Made by a program: the position numbers and the translations under genes. Below the pieces are notes generated by a model. The model searched no databases. It was not told the DNA's origin and saw only the letters and a list, made by a program, of their open reading frames with translations. From Bacteroidota bacterium (GTDB taxonomy: Bacteria; Bacteroidota; Ignavibacteria; UBA10030; UBA6906): a stretch of DNA of 64,000 nt. Each line of letters begins with the position of its first letter. Positions within the stretch are counted from its first letter, which is position 1. Where the stretch lies: assembly GCA_019637975.1 (NCBI GenBank), contig JAHBUR010000001.1, positions 78,444-142,443 of the forward strand, read 5' to 3'. Below, one piece after another: positions 43,892 through 53,201 of the stretch.

Positions 43892-45502
43892 TCAGTTGTC
43901 CACCAACCACACTTTGAGCAGCCTTCCGGCCTCTTTGGGTCGGTTGGCTATATACTCGGCTATCCGCTGCTGTCGTTCTTCACGAATCTGTGCTTCATCC
44001 GAGAGAAGGGTGTTGCCTGCAGCAGCAAGTTGCCTGCGTTGGTTTTTTCCTCCAAGAGCGCCTCGTTGCGGTGAGGCCGCCCCCAACCTTCCTGCATCGC
44101 CTGAAAGGACGTCAACGCGGGTACCAAGTATTTCTCCCAATTCGGGATCACTACCGCCGCGAAACTTGCTCAATAACACCCACATCATTCCCACTGCGCC
44201 GAGCATGGCAAGAAGCGTAAGCAGCTTGCCATACGAATCATCCTGCAATATTTCGGTCCAGTTGTTTGCCGGTGCATCTTTGTACAAGAATCCTTCACTT
44301 TCAACATTACCCCCGAAAGGCAAATTGACAAGCGCAACTTCATCGTTTCGCTTCTCATCAAACCCGACTGCACGCTTCACAATTTCACTGAGCTGGTTCA
44401 TTTCTTCCGGCTTACGGGATTGAAACTCCGTGACCGTCCGGCCTTCTTTTTCCACCTGACGGGGAACATCATTCACAATCCCCGCAATGGTGAGCCGCTT
44501 GATTCCTCCGACATTCTCGATGATATGTTCGATTGACTTGTTCACTTCGTAGTTCGTCACGGAGTTGTTCCGGGTAGAGGGCGAGGATGAATCGTTCACA
44601 ACAGACTTCTCCTCTGTGACTTGCTCGCTTCGAACAACTGTTTTGTCCGGATCGTACTGCTCGAGAGTTCGTTCCACTTGCCGGTAGTCAAGCTCCGCGG
44701 AAACCTGAACCCGGGCATTTCCGGGTCCGACAACGCCTTCGAGCAACGTCTGCGCTTTTTGGGAGAGATAGTTCTCAACACGTTGTTGCAGTTCATATTG
44801 TGTGGATGTTCTCGCGGCAAGCGAATTTCCCTTTTCCACATCGGAAAGCATGGTGCCGCGTGAATCCACAATCGTGACGTTCGAGGGATCAAGCCCTTCG
44901 ATGCTGCTGGACACCAGATGAACGATGCCTTGGATATTTTCACGGCGTAACGGCTTCCCTGACTTCAACTTCAATACAATTGATGCCGTGGTCGGCTTTT
45001 CATCATCTTTGAAAAGAGCCTTTTCCGGTACAACAATGTGAACGCGGGCTCCTTCCACTTCTTCAATCTGAAGAATGGTTCGGGCAATTTCGCCCTCGAG
45101 GGCACGGCGATAATTGACTTTCTGAACGAAATCGGAAACACCGAGGTTCGTCCGATCAAAAATCTCGTATCCGACGATGCTCGATTGCGGCAATCCCTCG
45201 CCGGCTAAAGCAAGACGAACGTCGTAAATATTGTCTTTCGGAATGACAATTGTCTTCCCGTTGTCTTCCAACTTGTATTCGACCTTTTTCTCTTGCAGTT
45301 TCTCCACGATTTTGGAAGCATCCTGGGGCGCAAGATTGCTGAAGAGCGTACCATACGTCGGGCGATTCACAAATGTGACCAGTATGATGAGTCCGACGAT
45401 AACGCCAAACGTAACGGCACCCAAGGCAAATTTCTGTGCAATGGATAGACGTCGAGTCAGATCGATAAGCTGTGAGCGGACTTGCTGGGGAAACTCGGCC
45501 AT
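43892..45502 (-). CDS. fliF: Flagellar MS-ring protein FliF
   Basis: A 536-residue inner-membrane ring protein with helices at ~25-45 and ~430-450. The periplasmic YscJ/FliF region (DNGKTIVIPKDNIYDVRLALAGEGLPQSS) is diagnostic. The C-terminal cytoplasmic tail, KEAGRLLKVWL, binds FliG. It starts 1 base after fliE and is followed by fliG. Confidence 0.97.
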   Translation of the reverse strand: MAEFPQQVRSQLIDLTRRLSIAQKFALGAVTFGVIVGLIILVTFVNRPTYGTLFSNLAPQDASKIVEKLQEKKVEYKLEDNGKTIVIPKDNIYDVRLALAGEGLPQSSIVGYEIFDRTNLGVSDFVQKVNYRRALEGEIARTILQIEEVEGARVHIVVPEKALFKDDEKPTTASIVLKLKSGKPLRRENIQGIVHLVSSSIEGLDPSNVTIVDSRGTMLSDVEKGNSLAARTSTQYELQQRVENYLSQKAQTLLEGVVGPGNARVQVSAELDYRQVERTLEQYDPDKTVVRSEQVTEEKSVVNDSSSPSTRNNSVTNYEVNKSIEHIIENVGGIKRLTIAGIVNDVPRQVEKEGRTVTEFQSRKPEEMNQLSEIVKRAVGFDEKRNDEVALVNLPFGGNVESEGFLYKDAPANNWTEILQDDSYGKLLTLLAMLGAVGMMWVLLSKFRGGSDPELGEILGTRVDVLSGDAGRLGAASPQRGALGGKNQRRQLAAAGNTLLSDEAQIREERQQRIAEYIANRPKEAGRLLKVWLVDN

Positions 45503-45503
45503 G

Positions 45504-45803
45504 TTATACCTGCATCCTCATAATTTCCCTGTACGCCTCGATTGTCTTGTTGCGGACTTCCATCAGCAACTCGAAGCTTGTCTTCGCTTTCTCGACAGCG
45601 ATCATGACGTTATGAATATCCGTCTCCTCGCCGCTTACCATGCGTTGAACTGCTTTCCCTGCCTCGCCTTGCAGCGAATTCACATCACGGACAGCTTGGT
45701 TGAGCGTATCGCTGAATGATGTGTTTGTTTCCTTCAGCAGCTTGTTCACGGAATTGTGGCTGCGTGTACCGCTCAGTTCCGGAAGCAATTGAAGTTCCTG
45801 CAT
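45504..45803 (-). CDS. fliE: Flagellar MS-ring/rod adaptor FliE
   Basis: A 99-residue protein, helical, with the FliE signature (FSDTLNQAVRDVNSLQGEAGKAVQRMVSGEETDIHNVMIAVEKAKTSFELLMEVRNKTIEAYREIMRMQV). It joins the MS-ring to the rod and is exported first. It sits 1 base before fliF and 5 after the preceding small gene. Confidence 0.96.
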   Translation of the reverse strand: MQELQLLPELSGTRSHNSVNKLLKETNTSFSDTLNQAVRDVNSLQGEAGKAVQRMVSGEETDIHNVMIAVEKAKTSFELLMEVRNKTIEAYREIMRMQV

Positions 45804-45808
45804 ATGCC

Positions 45809-46105
45809 CTATCCTTTTCTGTCAATAAGTGTCCCCAGTTTCACCGTACGCGGTGCACGATCGCCCTGGTATGGATTGTACGACCGCACTTCATCCACGT
45901 CATCGGGATACAACCGCTCAAAAAAAGCCTGTTCCGTTTGCGTGAGCGCTACCGGAGAAGGTGTTTGCTTCCCTCCATCCGTACGCAGTATTTCTGCCGG
46001 AATGTTCTTCAACGCGGCGTCGAACGACTCTTCAGGCGCAGGCCGTGTTTGCTTTTTGTGAACCGGCAACTGAACCGGCGTGTTGCGAATATCTGAAACG
46101 TTCAT
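45809..46105 (-). CDS. Small protein between flgC and fliE (unknown)
   Basis: A 98-residue, mostly polar protein with no membrane segment or signal peptide. The N-terminal half is Pro/Lys-rich with a helix (ESFDAALKNIPAEIL). The C-terminal half holds the pattern FFERLYPDDVDEVRSYNPYQ and ends KLGTLIDRKG. The ATG at 46105 is chosen because GGAG lies 8 bases upstream and it leaves just 2 bases after the flgC stop. It is flanked tightly by flgC and fliE, so it is probably a rod or MS-ring related factor. I do not recognise a family. Confidence 0.7.
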   Translation of the reverse strand: MNVSDIRNTPVQLPVHKKQTRPAPEESFDAALKNIPAEILRTDGGKQTPSPVALTQTEQAFFERLYPDDVDEVRSYNPYQGDRAPRTVKLGTLIDRKG

Positions 46106-46107
46106 CG

Positions 46108-46605
46108 TCAAATCTCCAGGCTGTCTTTTGCCATTTGCTTTTGTGCATTGATAACCGTGATGTTCGCCTCGTATGCTCGGGAGGCAGACATCATGTCGAC
46201 CATTTCGGTGATAATGTTGACGTTCGGCATTTTCACATAGCCGTTCTCGTCTGCATCAGGATGTGTGGGATCATGAATCAATTTGAAGTCGGACGTATCT
46301 TCTGCTTCAGCTGCTTCCACGCTGCCGGGGAGGTTCCCTTCTGCTCTGAACTGGAATCCGCCGGGTGCCAGATGCGATTCATTCGTCGTGTCAAGTTGCA
46401 GTCCGGCCTTATGAAACGTATCGGTAAACGGCTGACCGGAAGCGGATTCGATAGTAACCATCTTTCGTCTGTAGGGAGTCCCGTCTTCCGTCCGGGTCGT
46501 TTCCGCATTGGCGATGTTGTTGGCAATCGCGTTCATGCGTTTTCGTTGAGCGCTCAAACCTTGGGCACTCACATTGAGTCCGGCAAAGAGTTTCTCAACT
46601 TTCAT
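46108..46605 (-). CDS. flgC: Proximal rod protein FlgC
   Basis: A 165-residue rod subunit. The N-terminal signature LFAGLNVSAQGLSAQRKRMNAIANNIANAETTRT and the C-terminal DMMSASRAYEANITVINAQKQMAKDSLEI helix identify it. It overlaps flgB by 4 bases. Confidence 0.96.
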   Translation of the reverse strand: MKVEKLFAGLNVSAQGLSAQRKRMNAIANNIANAETTRTEDGTPYRRKMVTIESASGQPFTDTFHKAGLQLDTTNESHLAPGGFQFRAEGNLPGSVEAAEAEDTSDFKLIHDPTHPDADENGYVKMPNVNIITEMVDMMSASRAYEANITVINAQKQMAKDSLEI

Positions 46606-47030
46606 AAGGTACCTCGAATAGCTTTTTGAATCCCCTTGAACGTATCGCCCAACAGCCGTGAACCGAACTTAAAGCGAATTTGATTCTTAGCCAATTCGGC
46701 CATCTCCATATCAACATCCACATCATTGAAACCGCTTGACATTTCGCTGTATCCCGGAGGATTATTGCGCGCAGTGTCCTGAACCTGCGGATCAACATCG
46801 ACCAGAGCGGCTGCACCGCCTACTTTGATGTGCTTGTCGTTTGTTGTTGCCCCTTTCACAGCCGAAACCTGCGATGCGGTCGCAAGGTGTTCTTCGAACG
46901 ACACGCTCTGGCTCTTATACCCGTGCGTGGTGATGTTTGCCAAGTTGGAGGCGGTGACCTTCTGCCGAAGAGCGTAGACGTCAAGCGCCTTGCCCAACAA
47001 TGGGATGTTTGTCGAATCAAAAAGTCTCAT
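46602..47030 (-). CDS. flgB: Proximal rod protein FlgB
   Basis: A 142-residue rod subunit. The start is the ATG at 47030 (MRLFDSTNIPLLGKALDVYALRQK); the frame extends 13 codons upstream without support. It contains ASNLANITTHGYKSQSVSFEEHL, and the C-terminus MEMAELAKNQIRFKFGSRLLG is typical. It is the first gene of the flgB-to-flgE operon, 45 bases after the sigma-54 promoter, so this operon is an early/middle class in the hierarchy. Confidence 0.95.
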   Translation of the reverse strand: MRLFDSTNIPLLGKALDVYALRQKVTASNLANITTHGYKSQSVSFEEHLATASQVSAVKGATTNDKHIKVGGAAALVDVDPQVQDTARNNPPGYSEMSSGFNDVDVDMEMAELAKNQIRFKFGSRLLGDTFKGIQKAIRGTL

Positions 47031-47074
47031 AACGCATACCTTTCCATCACAGGACAATACTCGGTGCACTGACG

Positions 47075-47091
47075 TGCAACCGCAGTGCCAA
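47075..47091 (-). promoter_or_regulatory. Sigma-54 promoter for the flgB operon
   Basis: Minus strand: TTGGCAC, 5 bases, TTGCA, with the invariant GG and GC ten bases apart. It matches the TTGGCACG-N4-TTGCW class almost exactly. It implies transcription starts near 47063, about 33 bases before flgB. Two sigma-54 activators are encoded in this window. Confidence 0.82.
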
Positions 47092-47194
47092 CATTCTCAG
47101 GTTGCCAGTCCGCCTCCAAAAAGCGCAACTATGCAACGAACGACCGGAATGGAAAGACCCGCGTTGGCTACTATCGCGCATCTGTAGAGAACTG

Positions 47195-47770
47195 TCATCC
47201 ATTGCGAATCTTCCGAAGCTCCTGCAGTTGCGGAACCATGTGTTTTTGATAGCATTCAGGACAAATACCGTGGGAGAAATTTGCTTCCGTTCTTCGTGAG
47301 ATGTAACTCTCCATATGCTGCCAATGGTTTTCGTCATCCTTGATTTTCTTGCAGTACGCGCAAATGGGTAACAATCCCTCAAGTTGTTTCACTTCCGCCT
47401 GCAGACTGAGAATGCGTTCCGCGACGCGAAGCCGTGCAGCAAGCGTGTCTCGATCAAACGGCTTGCTGATGAAGTCATCCGCACCTGCTTCCATTCCCTC
47501 GAGATACTTTTCCTTGCCTTCCAACGAAGTAAGCAGGATGATATATGTGTATTTCGGCCGAGTATCCTGCCGAACCAGTTTGCAAAACTCAATGCCGTTC
47601 ATGCCGGGCATCATCCAATCAGAGATGACAAGCTGAAAATTGCCGACCCGATAGGTTCCCCAGCCTTCATTGCCATCCTTTGTTTCAACAACGTCGTGGC
47701 CGAGGGATTTGAGCACACGTGACAGAATTGCCCTTGAGCCGGCATCGTCGTCGGCTGTCAGTATCTTCAT
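47195..47770 (-). CDS. Response regulator with C-terminal double-CxxC motif
   Basis: A 191-residue protein. Residues ~1-120 form a receiver (phospho-Asp51 in [13 protein letters not shown], Lys in KPFD). The C-terminal part has [15 protein letters not shown] and [10 protein letters not shown], a pair of CxxC sites that probably bind zinc; no DNA-binding domain is visible. It overlaps the hybrid kinase gene by 4 bases, so it is its likely partner. The output role is unknown, perhaps protein binding. Confidence 0.82.
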   Translation of the reverse strand: MKILTADDDAGSRAILSRVLKSLGHDVVETKDGNEGWGTYRVGNFQLVISDWMMPGMNGIEFCKLVRQDTRPKYTYIILLTSLEGKEKYLEGMEAGADDFISKPFDRDTLAARLRVAERILSLQAEVKQLEGLLPICAYCKKIKDDENHWQHMESYISRRTEANFSHGICPECYQKHMVPQLQELRKIRNG

Positions 47771-50016
47771 GGAATAGTCCTTTCATTCGAATGATAGTGT
47801 TCGCTGACTCGCATGACTCGCGTGATTTCATTCTCAATGCTTCTCAGAAGTCCTTCGGCATTCGGAATTCCCTCCTGTTGAGATGCAGATTCAAGCTGGT
47901 GACAGTATTCGGCAAGCTGCGTCGCGCCGAGATTTCTGCTGCTTCCTTTCAGGGCGTGCGCGGCCATACGCGCTGCTACCATGTCGTGCGCCGAAATAGC
48001 CGCACGTAATTCCTCAAGCCGAACGGGTCCATCCACTCGAAACACCTCAAGCAACTCAACGAGTAGCGCGTCCGCACCGTCACTGAGTTCGTACAGTTCT
48101 TCGAGCCTTGACCTATCAAGGATGTCGTCGATGCCGGGTTCAGGGACCTTCGATGATGAATTGGCGCTCTGTTCTTCAATCGGCGAAAGGCCGATTGGTT
48201 GTTCTCTCTCATTGAGATGTTTCGTGATGACGGAGTGCAGGAGGCCCATTCTGACGGGCTTTGCCACGTAGTCATCCATACCGACGCTGAAGCAACGATC
48301 CTGCTCACTCTGCAAAATGCTCGCTGTCATTGCCAAGATAATCGTGCGCCGTCCTCCCGGCCGCTCGGATTTTCGAATTGCCATTGTCGCGTCGAAGCCG
48401 TCCATCTCCGGCATCATGCAATCCATCAAAACAACATCATACACCTTGTTCGCAACTGCCTCTACAGCCTCGCTCCCGTTCGAAGCGACGTCGGGCACAC
48501 ATCCCATTTTCTGCAGCATTCGCAGGGCAACTTTTTGGTTCACGACATTGTCTTCCACCAGGAGAACGCGAATACCCTGCGGCAGCGTCAGGTTTGCATT
48601 AGGCTTGAATGTTTTCCCCACGTCGACAGTTGACACGATACCGGACGACGGCTTTTCGAACACCACCGAGAACCGGAAGGCACTCCCCTTCCCGACTTCG
48701 CTTGTAACACCAATCGTTCCACCCATTAACTCGACAAGCTGTTTGCAAATGGCGAGCCCAAGGCCGCTGCCTCCATACTTGCGCGTTGTTGAGCCGTCGG
48801 CTTGCGTGAAGGGCTGAAAAAGGGATTTCTGGACCCCTTCAGGAATTCCTATACCCGAATCGATCACGGTAAACCGAACGCGAATTCCCGGTTCTGGCCA
48901 GTCCTCACGATCCACCCGAACGACAATGCTTCCGCTATTCGTAAACTTCACGGCGTTGCCGAGAAGATTCGAAATGATCTGGCGCAGTCGAACCGGATCG
49001 CCCTTAACGGCAACCGGAACGCTATCGTTTACAATGCCGACAACACGTACCCCTCGCGTCTCCGCTTTGCGCGCGAACAAGTCCACGGTATCACCCACAA
49101 CCTGGTGGAGATCGAAGTCAATGCGCTCGAGCGACATCTTATTCGCTTCAATCTTGGAGAAGTCAAGAATGTCGTTAATGATGGTCAGAAGAGAGTCGCC
49201 GCTTGAGTGAATTGTTTGAGCATAGTCCTTCTGCACAGGGTCCAAATCGGTTTCAAGAAGGAGTTCAGCAAGGCCGAGCACGCCGTTCATCGGTGTGCGG
49301 ATTTCATGACTCATGTTCGCAAGAAATTGACTCTTCGCTATCGTCGCTGCTTGCGCTTCTTGCACAGCCTGTTCAAGCTCTCGCGTCCTCGCCTGAACCA
49401 GAGCCTCAAGGTTTTTATTGTGCTCATTGATCTTACGGTACAAGGCCGAATTCTCGAGCGTGTTGGCGGTAATGAGAAGAAGAATGGAAAGAAGGTTCAG
49501 AGTTCCGTCAACTACCTGCCCGGTTCGTTCATCCAACACGCCGACGAACATTCCAAGTACCCGGTCGCGGGTTGCGATGGGATGCAACATCAGAGAGTGC
49601 CCGAGCTGTTGCATACCGAACGTGACAGCCCGGTTGTTGTTCAACGCCCATGCAAATGTTCCCTGTGCCGTTTGATGCGCAATCTCCTTTTGGATGGCTG
49701 AGATCTGATCCGCGGGCTCACAGTCAACAATATCAAATTCGGCTGTTTCGTCGTTCACCATCAGGAATGCGACGGTGTGGAACCGCATCAGACGAAGAAC
49801 ATACTGCCGCGTCGCCCCGAAAATCTCCTGTACCTCCCAATCTACATGGGCAGTTGTGTGCAAGTCGCCCATCGAGGCAACGATATCAAGTGCATCGAGA
49901 TTCCAACGATTCACCTCCTCAAGGTAGGCAATACGCTCCTCGAGATTTTTCATCTGATCCACAACCTCGACAGGAAGTGGCGCGTGAACCGGGTGATGTG
50001 CCTTCTGCGGATTCAT
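47767..50016 (-). CDS. Hybrid histidine kinase with GAF, receiver and HPt domains
   Basis: A 749-residue cytoplasmic hybrid kinase. A GAF-like domain (~45-200) is followed by a coiled coil. The kinase core has phospho-His in SHEIRTP and the N-box [17 protein letters not shown] and GSGLGL. A receiver (~490-610) with phospho-Asp in [13 protein letters not shown] follows, then an HPt domain with the phospho-His in [13 protein letters not shown]. This full His-Asp-His phosphorelay can feed the downstream single receiver. It starts 9 bases after the HDOD gene stop. Confidence 0.92.
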   Translation of the reverse strand: MNPQKAHHPVHAPLPVEVVDQMKNLEERIAYLEEVNRWNLDALDIVASMGDLHTTAHVDWEVQEIFGATRQYVLRLMRFHTVAFLMVNDETAEFDIVDCEPADQISAIQKEIAHQTAQGTFAWALNNNRAVTFGMQQLGHSLMLHPIATRDRVLGMFVGVLDERTGQVVDGTLNLLSILLLITANTLENSALYRKINEHNKNLEALVQARTRELEQAVQEAQAATIAKSQFLANMSHEIRTPMNGVLGLAELLLETDLDPVQKDYAQTIHSSGDSLLTIINDILDFSKIEANKMSLERIDFDLHQVVGDTVDLFARKAETRGVRVVGIVNDSVPVAVKGDPVRLRQIISNLLGNAVKFTNSGSIVVRVDREDWPEPGIRVRFTVIDSGIGIPEGVQKSLFQPFTQADGSTTRKYGGSGLGLAICKQLVELMGGTIGVTSEVGKGSAFRFSVVFEKPSSGIVSTVDVGKTFKPNANLTLPQGIRVLLVEDNVVNQKVALRMLQKMGCVPDVASNGSEAVEAVANKVYDVVLMDCMMPEMDGFDATMAIRKSERPGGRRTIILAMTASILQSEQDRCFSVGMDDYVAKPVRMGLLHSVITKHLNEREQPIGLSPIEEQSANSSSKVPEPGIDDILDRSRLEELYELSDGADALLVELLEVFRVDGPVRLEELRAAISAHDMVAARMAAHALKGSSRNLGATQLAEYCHQLESASQQEGIPNAEGLLRSIENEITRVMRVSEHYHSNERTIP

Positions 50017-50025
50017 CTGTTTGAG

Positions 50026-50868
50026 TTACAAAATAATCTTCACTGCATCATCAAACTGGCGGTCAATCTGTTCGCATGCCGGGGCAAGTACGCTTACCTG
50101 TAGTGCAAGGCGTTCCCACACTTCTGCATTCATGGGCGGAACGTAGTGTTCACCGCTGCTTCCGAAACCCATGCCGTGAGCGAGAATATCTGCAACATGG
50201 ACGATTGCCGTTTCGACCGGAAACCGGGTTGCAAGACCCGGGTTGTGATGAAATCCGACAACCTCCTCTTGATATGACGAGAGTTTCCAGATTTGCATAA
50301 GGGCACGCCCGACTGCGGCATGATCAAAGCCAATGACTTCCGTTTCTGTTACGTACAACAGTTCGTTGTTCTTTCTGGCACGAAGCAGCGCCTCGCGGGA
50401 GAGGTCGGGAATCTTCACATACATCACAAGCCGGCCGATATCGTGAAGGATGCCGGCAACAAAGAACCGCTCGATATTTGCCTCTCTGCGAAGCGTAGCG
50501 AGTGTTCTTGCCGCGATTCCGACTGCGACGCTGTGCTTCCAGAATTTCTCCATATCCACCAAATCGGACGGGATGCCCTTAAAGAGCTTGATGATGGACG
50601 TTGCGAGCGCAAGATCGCGCAGTTGTTGGGTTCCGACAATTCCAATAGCCTTTGTAATGGATTCTATCCGTTGTGGAAAATTGAAGAAGGCGCTGTTGAC
50701 CACCATGAGCAGCCGTGCTGTAAGTCCTGCATCCTCGCTGATGATCTTTCCGATGTCGTTCATTGATGAACGCGGGTTGTTGACGGCCTCATTAATGCGC
50801 ATGAACACTGTCGGGAGAGAAGAGAGTTCGACGTAGCCTTTGAGCAGATCACTCGGACTATTTATCAT
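50026..50868 (-). CDS. HDOD-domain protein (second)
   Basis: A 280-residue HDOD protein: ELSSLPTVFMRINEAVNNP, LLMVVNSAFFNFP, FWKHSVAVGIAARTL, AGILHDIGRLVMY and HVADILAHGM. It shares its layout with the HDOD at 23708 but is not a close copy. It overlaps the upstream gene by 11 bases. Within a sensory operon, it probably acts as a protein-binding or nucleotide-sensing module upstream of the kinase. Confidence 0.85.
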   Translation of the reverse strand: MINSPSDLLKGYVELSSLPTVFMRINEAVNNPRSSMNDIGKIISEDAGLTARLLMVVNSAFFNFPQRIESITKAIGIVGTQQLRDLALATSIIKLFKGIPSDLVDMEKFWKHSVAVGIAARTLATLRREANIERFFVAGILHDIGRLVMYVKIPDLSREALLRARKNNELLYVTETEVIGFDHAAVGRALMQIWKLSSYQEEVVGFHHNPGLATRFPVETAIVHVADILAHGMGFGSSGEHYVPPMNAEVWERLALQVSVLAPACEQIDRQFDDAVKIIL

Positions 50869-51211
50869 TGGTGACGACCCCTGCCTTTCTCCTTATAGTT
50901 CGAAGCACGGCAAGCCGGAACAGTTCTTGATTAAGCGGGTGAGACATGTCGGCATGATGAAACAACTCACGCTTCTCCGTTTCACATGCGGTTAGAATGT
51001 CTTTGTCGAAGCTCTCGATAATCTTGGCGTTGATTTCGTCGCGGTCCACGCCAAGAATATCCGCATCAGTTATTCCCCACTGTTTGAGGATTGTCAGATG
51101 CTTTTCGGTTACCTGGAGACCGCTTTTCAGTAGCACTCTTCCGCTCCTGTCCAATACGTCGGAAGCGAGGGTCATTCCGGGTTCAATTTCGTCTAAGTTG
51201 AGTCTGCCCAT
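50858..51211 (-). CDS. HD-GYP N-terminal (DUF3391)-like stand-alone protein
   Basis: A 117-residue protein. MGRLNLDEIEPGMTLASDVLDRSGRVLLKSGLQVTEKHLTILKQWGI resembles the segment found at the N-terminus of HD-GYP phosphodiesterases, followed by an acidic, helical tail. The start at 51211 is chosen for its match to the domain; a longer frame begins at 51289 but would overlap the zinc-motif gene. No HD-GYP domain follows, so it may be a detached regulatory piece working with the HDOD protein. Confidence 0.7.
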   Translation of the reverse strand: MGRLNLDEIEPGMTLASDVLDRSGRVLLKSGLQVTEKHLTILKQWGITDADILGVDRDEINAKIIESFDKDILTACETEKRELFHHADMSHPLNQELFRLAVLRTIRRKAGVVTNDK

Positions 51212-51237
51212 TAGAAGTCCGATGAATGTGAGATCCG

Positions 51238-51465
51238 CTATTTTTCTCTGCGGAATTGACGTGCCGATATGGTGATCGACGTTCCACACGCTGTAGTGAA
51301 ATGAGTGAAAACCAGCATTCCTTCTGAAGGCATGCCGTTCTTGACCCGTACACTATCCCATTGATATCCCTGAAGATGAACATCCCTGTCGGCAAGGAAG
51401 TCTTCCTTTGAAGTCCATTCCGTGCCGCACAGTGAGCACCTCTTGAAGAACCCGGATACATGCAT
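51238..51465 (-). CDS. Small zinc-motif (CxxCG) protein
   Basis: A 75-residue protein with RCSLCGTEWTSKEDFLADRDV, GYQWDSVRV and a second cysteine in TTACGTSI, a CxxC plus C layout resembling a family of small metal-binding proteins. It is the first gene of the sensory operon and has a good sigma-54 type promoter 34 bases upstream. Function unknown. Other ORF pieces in the stretch 51466-51700 are not convincing. Confidence 0.6.
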   Translation of the reverse strand: MHVSGFFKRCSLCGTEWTSKEDFLADRDVHLQGYQWDSVRVKNGMPSEGMLVFTHFTTACGTSITISARQFRREK

Positions 51466-51498
51466 GTAGTCAGTTAGCCTGTTGTTTCACTACCGTTG

Positions 51499-51516
51499 CG
51501 GCAAACTATATGCCAT
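51499..51516 (-). promoter_or_regulatory. Sigma-54 promoter for the zinc-motif/HDOD/kinase operon
   Basis: Minus strand: TGGCAT, 5 bases, TTGCC, with GG and GC ten bases apart. It lies about 34 bases before the ATG at 51465. It places a sensory operon under sigma-54, like the flgB operon. Confidence 0.6.
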
Positions 51517-51700
51517 TACACACACAGGAAACCAAGTCCAAAACAGATGGGATGCAGCGGAAAAGTCGGAGAATGTCAGGAGCGGTCGGAAATGAAGAAG
51601 AAATGCTGCACAATACTAGCCATATGGCTTCTTTCAGAGTATTCAAGGTGCTGAATCAGATTTCAGGTGCTTGGAGCGGTGCGTCGGAAGGACGACGGAT

Positions 51701-53131
51701 TTACGTTGATCTGGCGCTTGCTTCCAATATCCATTCGACTGTTGAGCGAACGGTTTCGTCTTCATCGCTTGCCTGTTGCGACACAAGTTCCAGAACGTCC
51801 CGATCAGCGAACCGGCCAAGAACCTCGATGGTTTTTATTCTGACCCACGGATCGGGTACTGCAAGAAGTTCCGTCAAGAAACAGAATGTCCGTTGCCTGT
51901 CAATCAAGAACAGCGTTTCGAGGATCAGTTGCTTCGATTCATCATCAATGCAAAGCCATTGCTCCGCCGCTTTGCCGAAAAGGATATTTGCGTCAGGCTG
52001 TGAGACCGGCAATGTGGAGGTTGATATATGATGAAACAGGAGAGTTTTCAGGAGAACAAACATCTCACGCTGCAAAGGAGCATGGCCGTTTCTCAACATT
52101 TCCAGCATAACTGGCAATGCATCCTTTCGTCCCTCCAACAAGCCAAACAAGACAGCGTCTAAATACGTTGAACCGCCCAAAATGCCCAGAAACGCCCTGG
52201 TAACATCTGGATCATCAACGTGTGAGAGTTTCTGCACGGCGTTGAGCCGAACCCTGACATCGGTATCATTGAGAACTGCAATGAGGTCGTGTATAGTAGC
52301 ACCCGGAATGTCGAGCGGCAAGCCGGACTTGTCACAGAGCCAAATTATTGCCGCCAGAATTGTTTGCCGCAGGTTTCCGTGAGCATCGGACAAATGGTGG
52401 CTGAGTAACGCAACGGCATCAGGATTCCCGACGCGCACGAAGGCCTCAATGATGCGAAAGAGTATCATCGGGTCAGTTGAGCCGGTTAACATGCCGGATC
52501 GAAAGCTGCTGAAAAGGACGCGGCTTGCTTCCCGGCCCCCGATCTTCCCAAGCGCCTCCGCAATAGCAGGCCGCGCATACTCCTCCTTCTCGTATACTTG
52601 CTCAAGGTGCGATATTGAGACTTCCTGTTCCTGATTTCCCAATGCCTCAACGACCGCAACAACCATGTCCGGATCATCGTGATACAGCAAGGGGATAATG
52701 GCCGTTGCGGCATCTCTATGTTTGATGCGGCCCAGAATCTCTATTGCAGAATTCCTCACCTCGTGATTAGAATGGTGAAGAAAGGGCTCCAGCGGCGAGA
52801 TCGCACAATGGCCGAACCGACTGAGTACCTCACAAGCCATGAGTCGCATACTTTCACGTTCAAGTAGTTGAGCAACCATTCTTGCCGCATCGCCACCTCC
52901 AATCGTTGCAAGAGATTCCGCGGCCGTTAAACAGACGGATTCATTGTTGTCGTTGAGTGCCGCGATCAGCGCTCTTATTGAGTGTATAGAGGGATCAGTG
53001 GAAAGTTGCTCGGCGGCATTCACACGATGTACCGGATTCTTATGGGTTTGAAGTGTGATAACAAGCTGATCTGTCAACTCTGGCATACTCATAGCACCAC
53101 GTTTCGTGTCAGGATAGGTCGAGCGTTTCAT
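51701..53131 (-). CDS. HEAT-repeat protein
   Basis: A 476-residue protein made of repeated paired helices of the HEAT/PBS-lyase type (for example NAAEQLSTDPSIHSIRALIAALNDNNESVCLTAAESL, and many A-x-E-x-L-G-x-I repeats). Such scaffolds bind proteins. No signal peptide or enzymatic domain is visible. An internal ATG at 53092 is an alternative start. It is flanked by sensory genes, and a sigma-54 type promoter lies ~60 bases upstream. The region 51466-51700 downstream has no confident gene. Confidence 0.82.
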   Translation of the reverse strand: MKRSTYPDTKRGAMSMPELTDQLVITLQTHKNPVHRVNAAEQLSTDPSIHSIRALIAALNDNNESVCLTAAESLATIGGGDAARMVAQLLERESMRLMACEVLSRFGHCAISPLEPFLHHSNHEVRNSAIEILGRIKHRDAATAIIPLLYHDDPDMVVAVVEALGNQEQEVSISHLEQVYEKEEYARPAIAEALGKIGGREASRVLFSSFRSGMLTGSTDPMILFRIIEAFVRVGNPDAVALLSHHLSDAHGNLRQTILAAIIWLCDKSGLPLDIPGATIHDLIAVLNDTDVRVRLNAVQKLSHVDDPDVTRAFLGILGGSTYLDAVLFGLLEGRKDALPVMLEMLRNGHAPLQREMFVLLKTLLFHHISTSTLPVSQPDANILFGKAAEQWLCIDDESKQLILETLFLIDRQRTFCFLTELLAVPDPWVRIKTIEVLGRFADRDVLELVSQQASDEDETVRSTVEWILEASARST

Positions 53132-53184
53132 AACACCTGGCGGAACTGCTTAGCTCCCGACGGCGATTTCAGAACTTCTTTTTA

Positions 53185-53201
53185 CGCAAAGAACATACCA
53201 A
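53185..53201 (-). promoter_or_regulatory. Possible sigma-54 promoter upstream of the HEAT gene
   Basis: Minus strand: TTGGTAT, 5 bases, TTGCG, with the GG and GC ten bases apart as required. It is weaker than the others because TGGCAC is changed to TGGTAT. It lies about 55 bases before the ATG at 53131. Confidence 0.45.

Noticed and set aside
51183..51461. Overlapping alternative minus-strand frame near the zinc-motif gene
   Set aside because: It overlaps the frame with the CxxCG layout and lacks any motif; the 51238-51465 frame is preferred.
51510..52031. Plus-strand open frame opposite the 3' end of the HEAT gene
   Set aside because: No recognisable domain, low-complexity Ser-rich sequence, lies opposite a sound coding frame.
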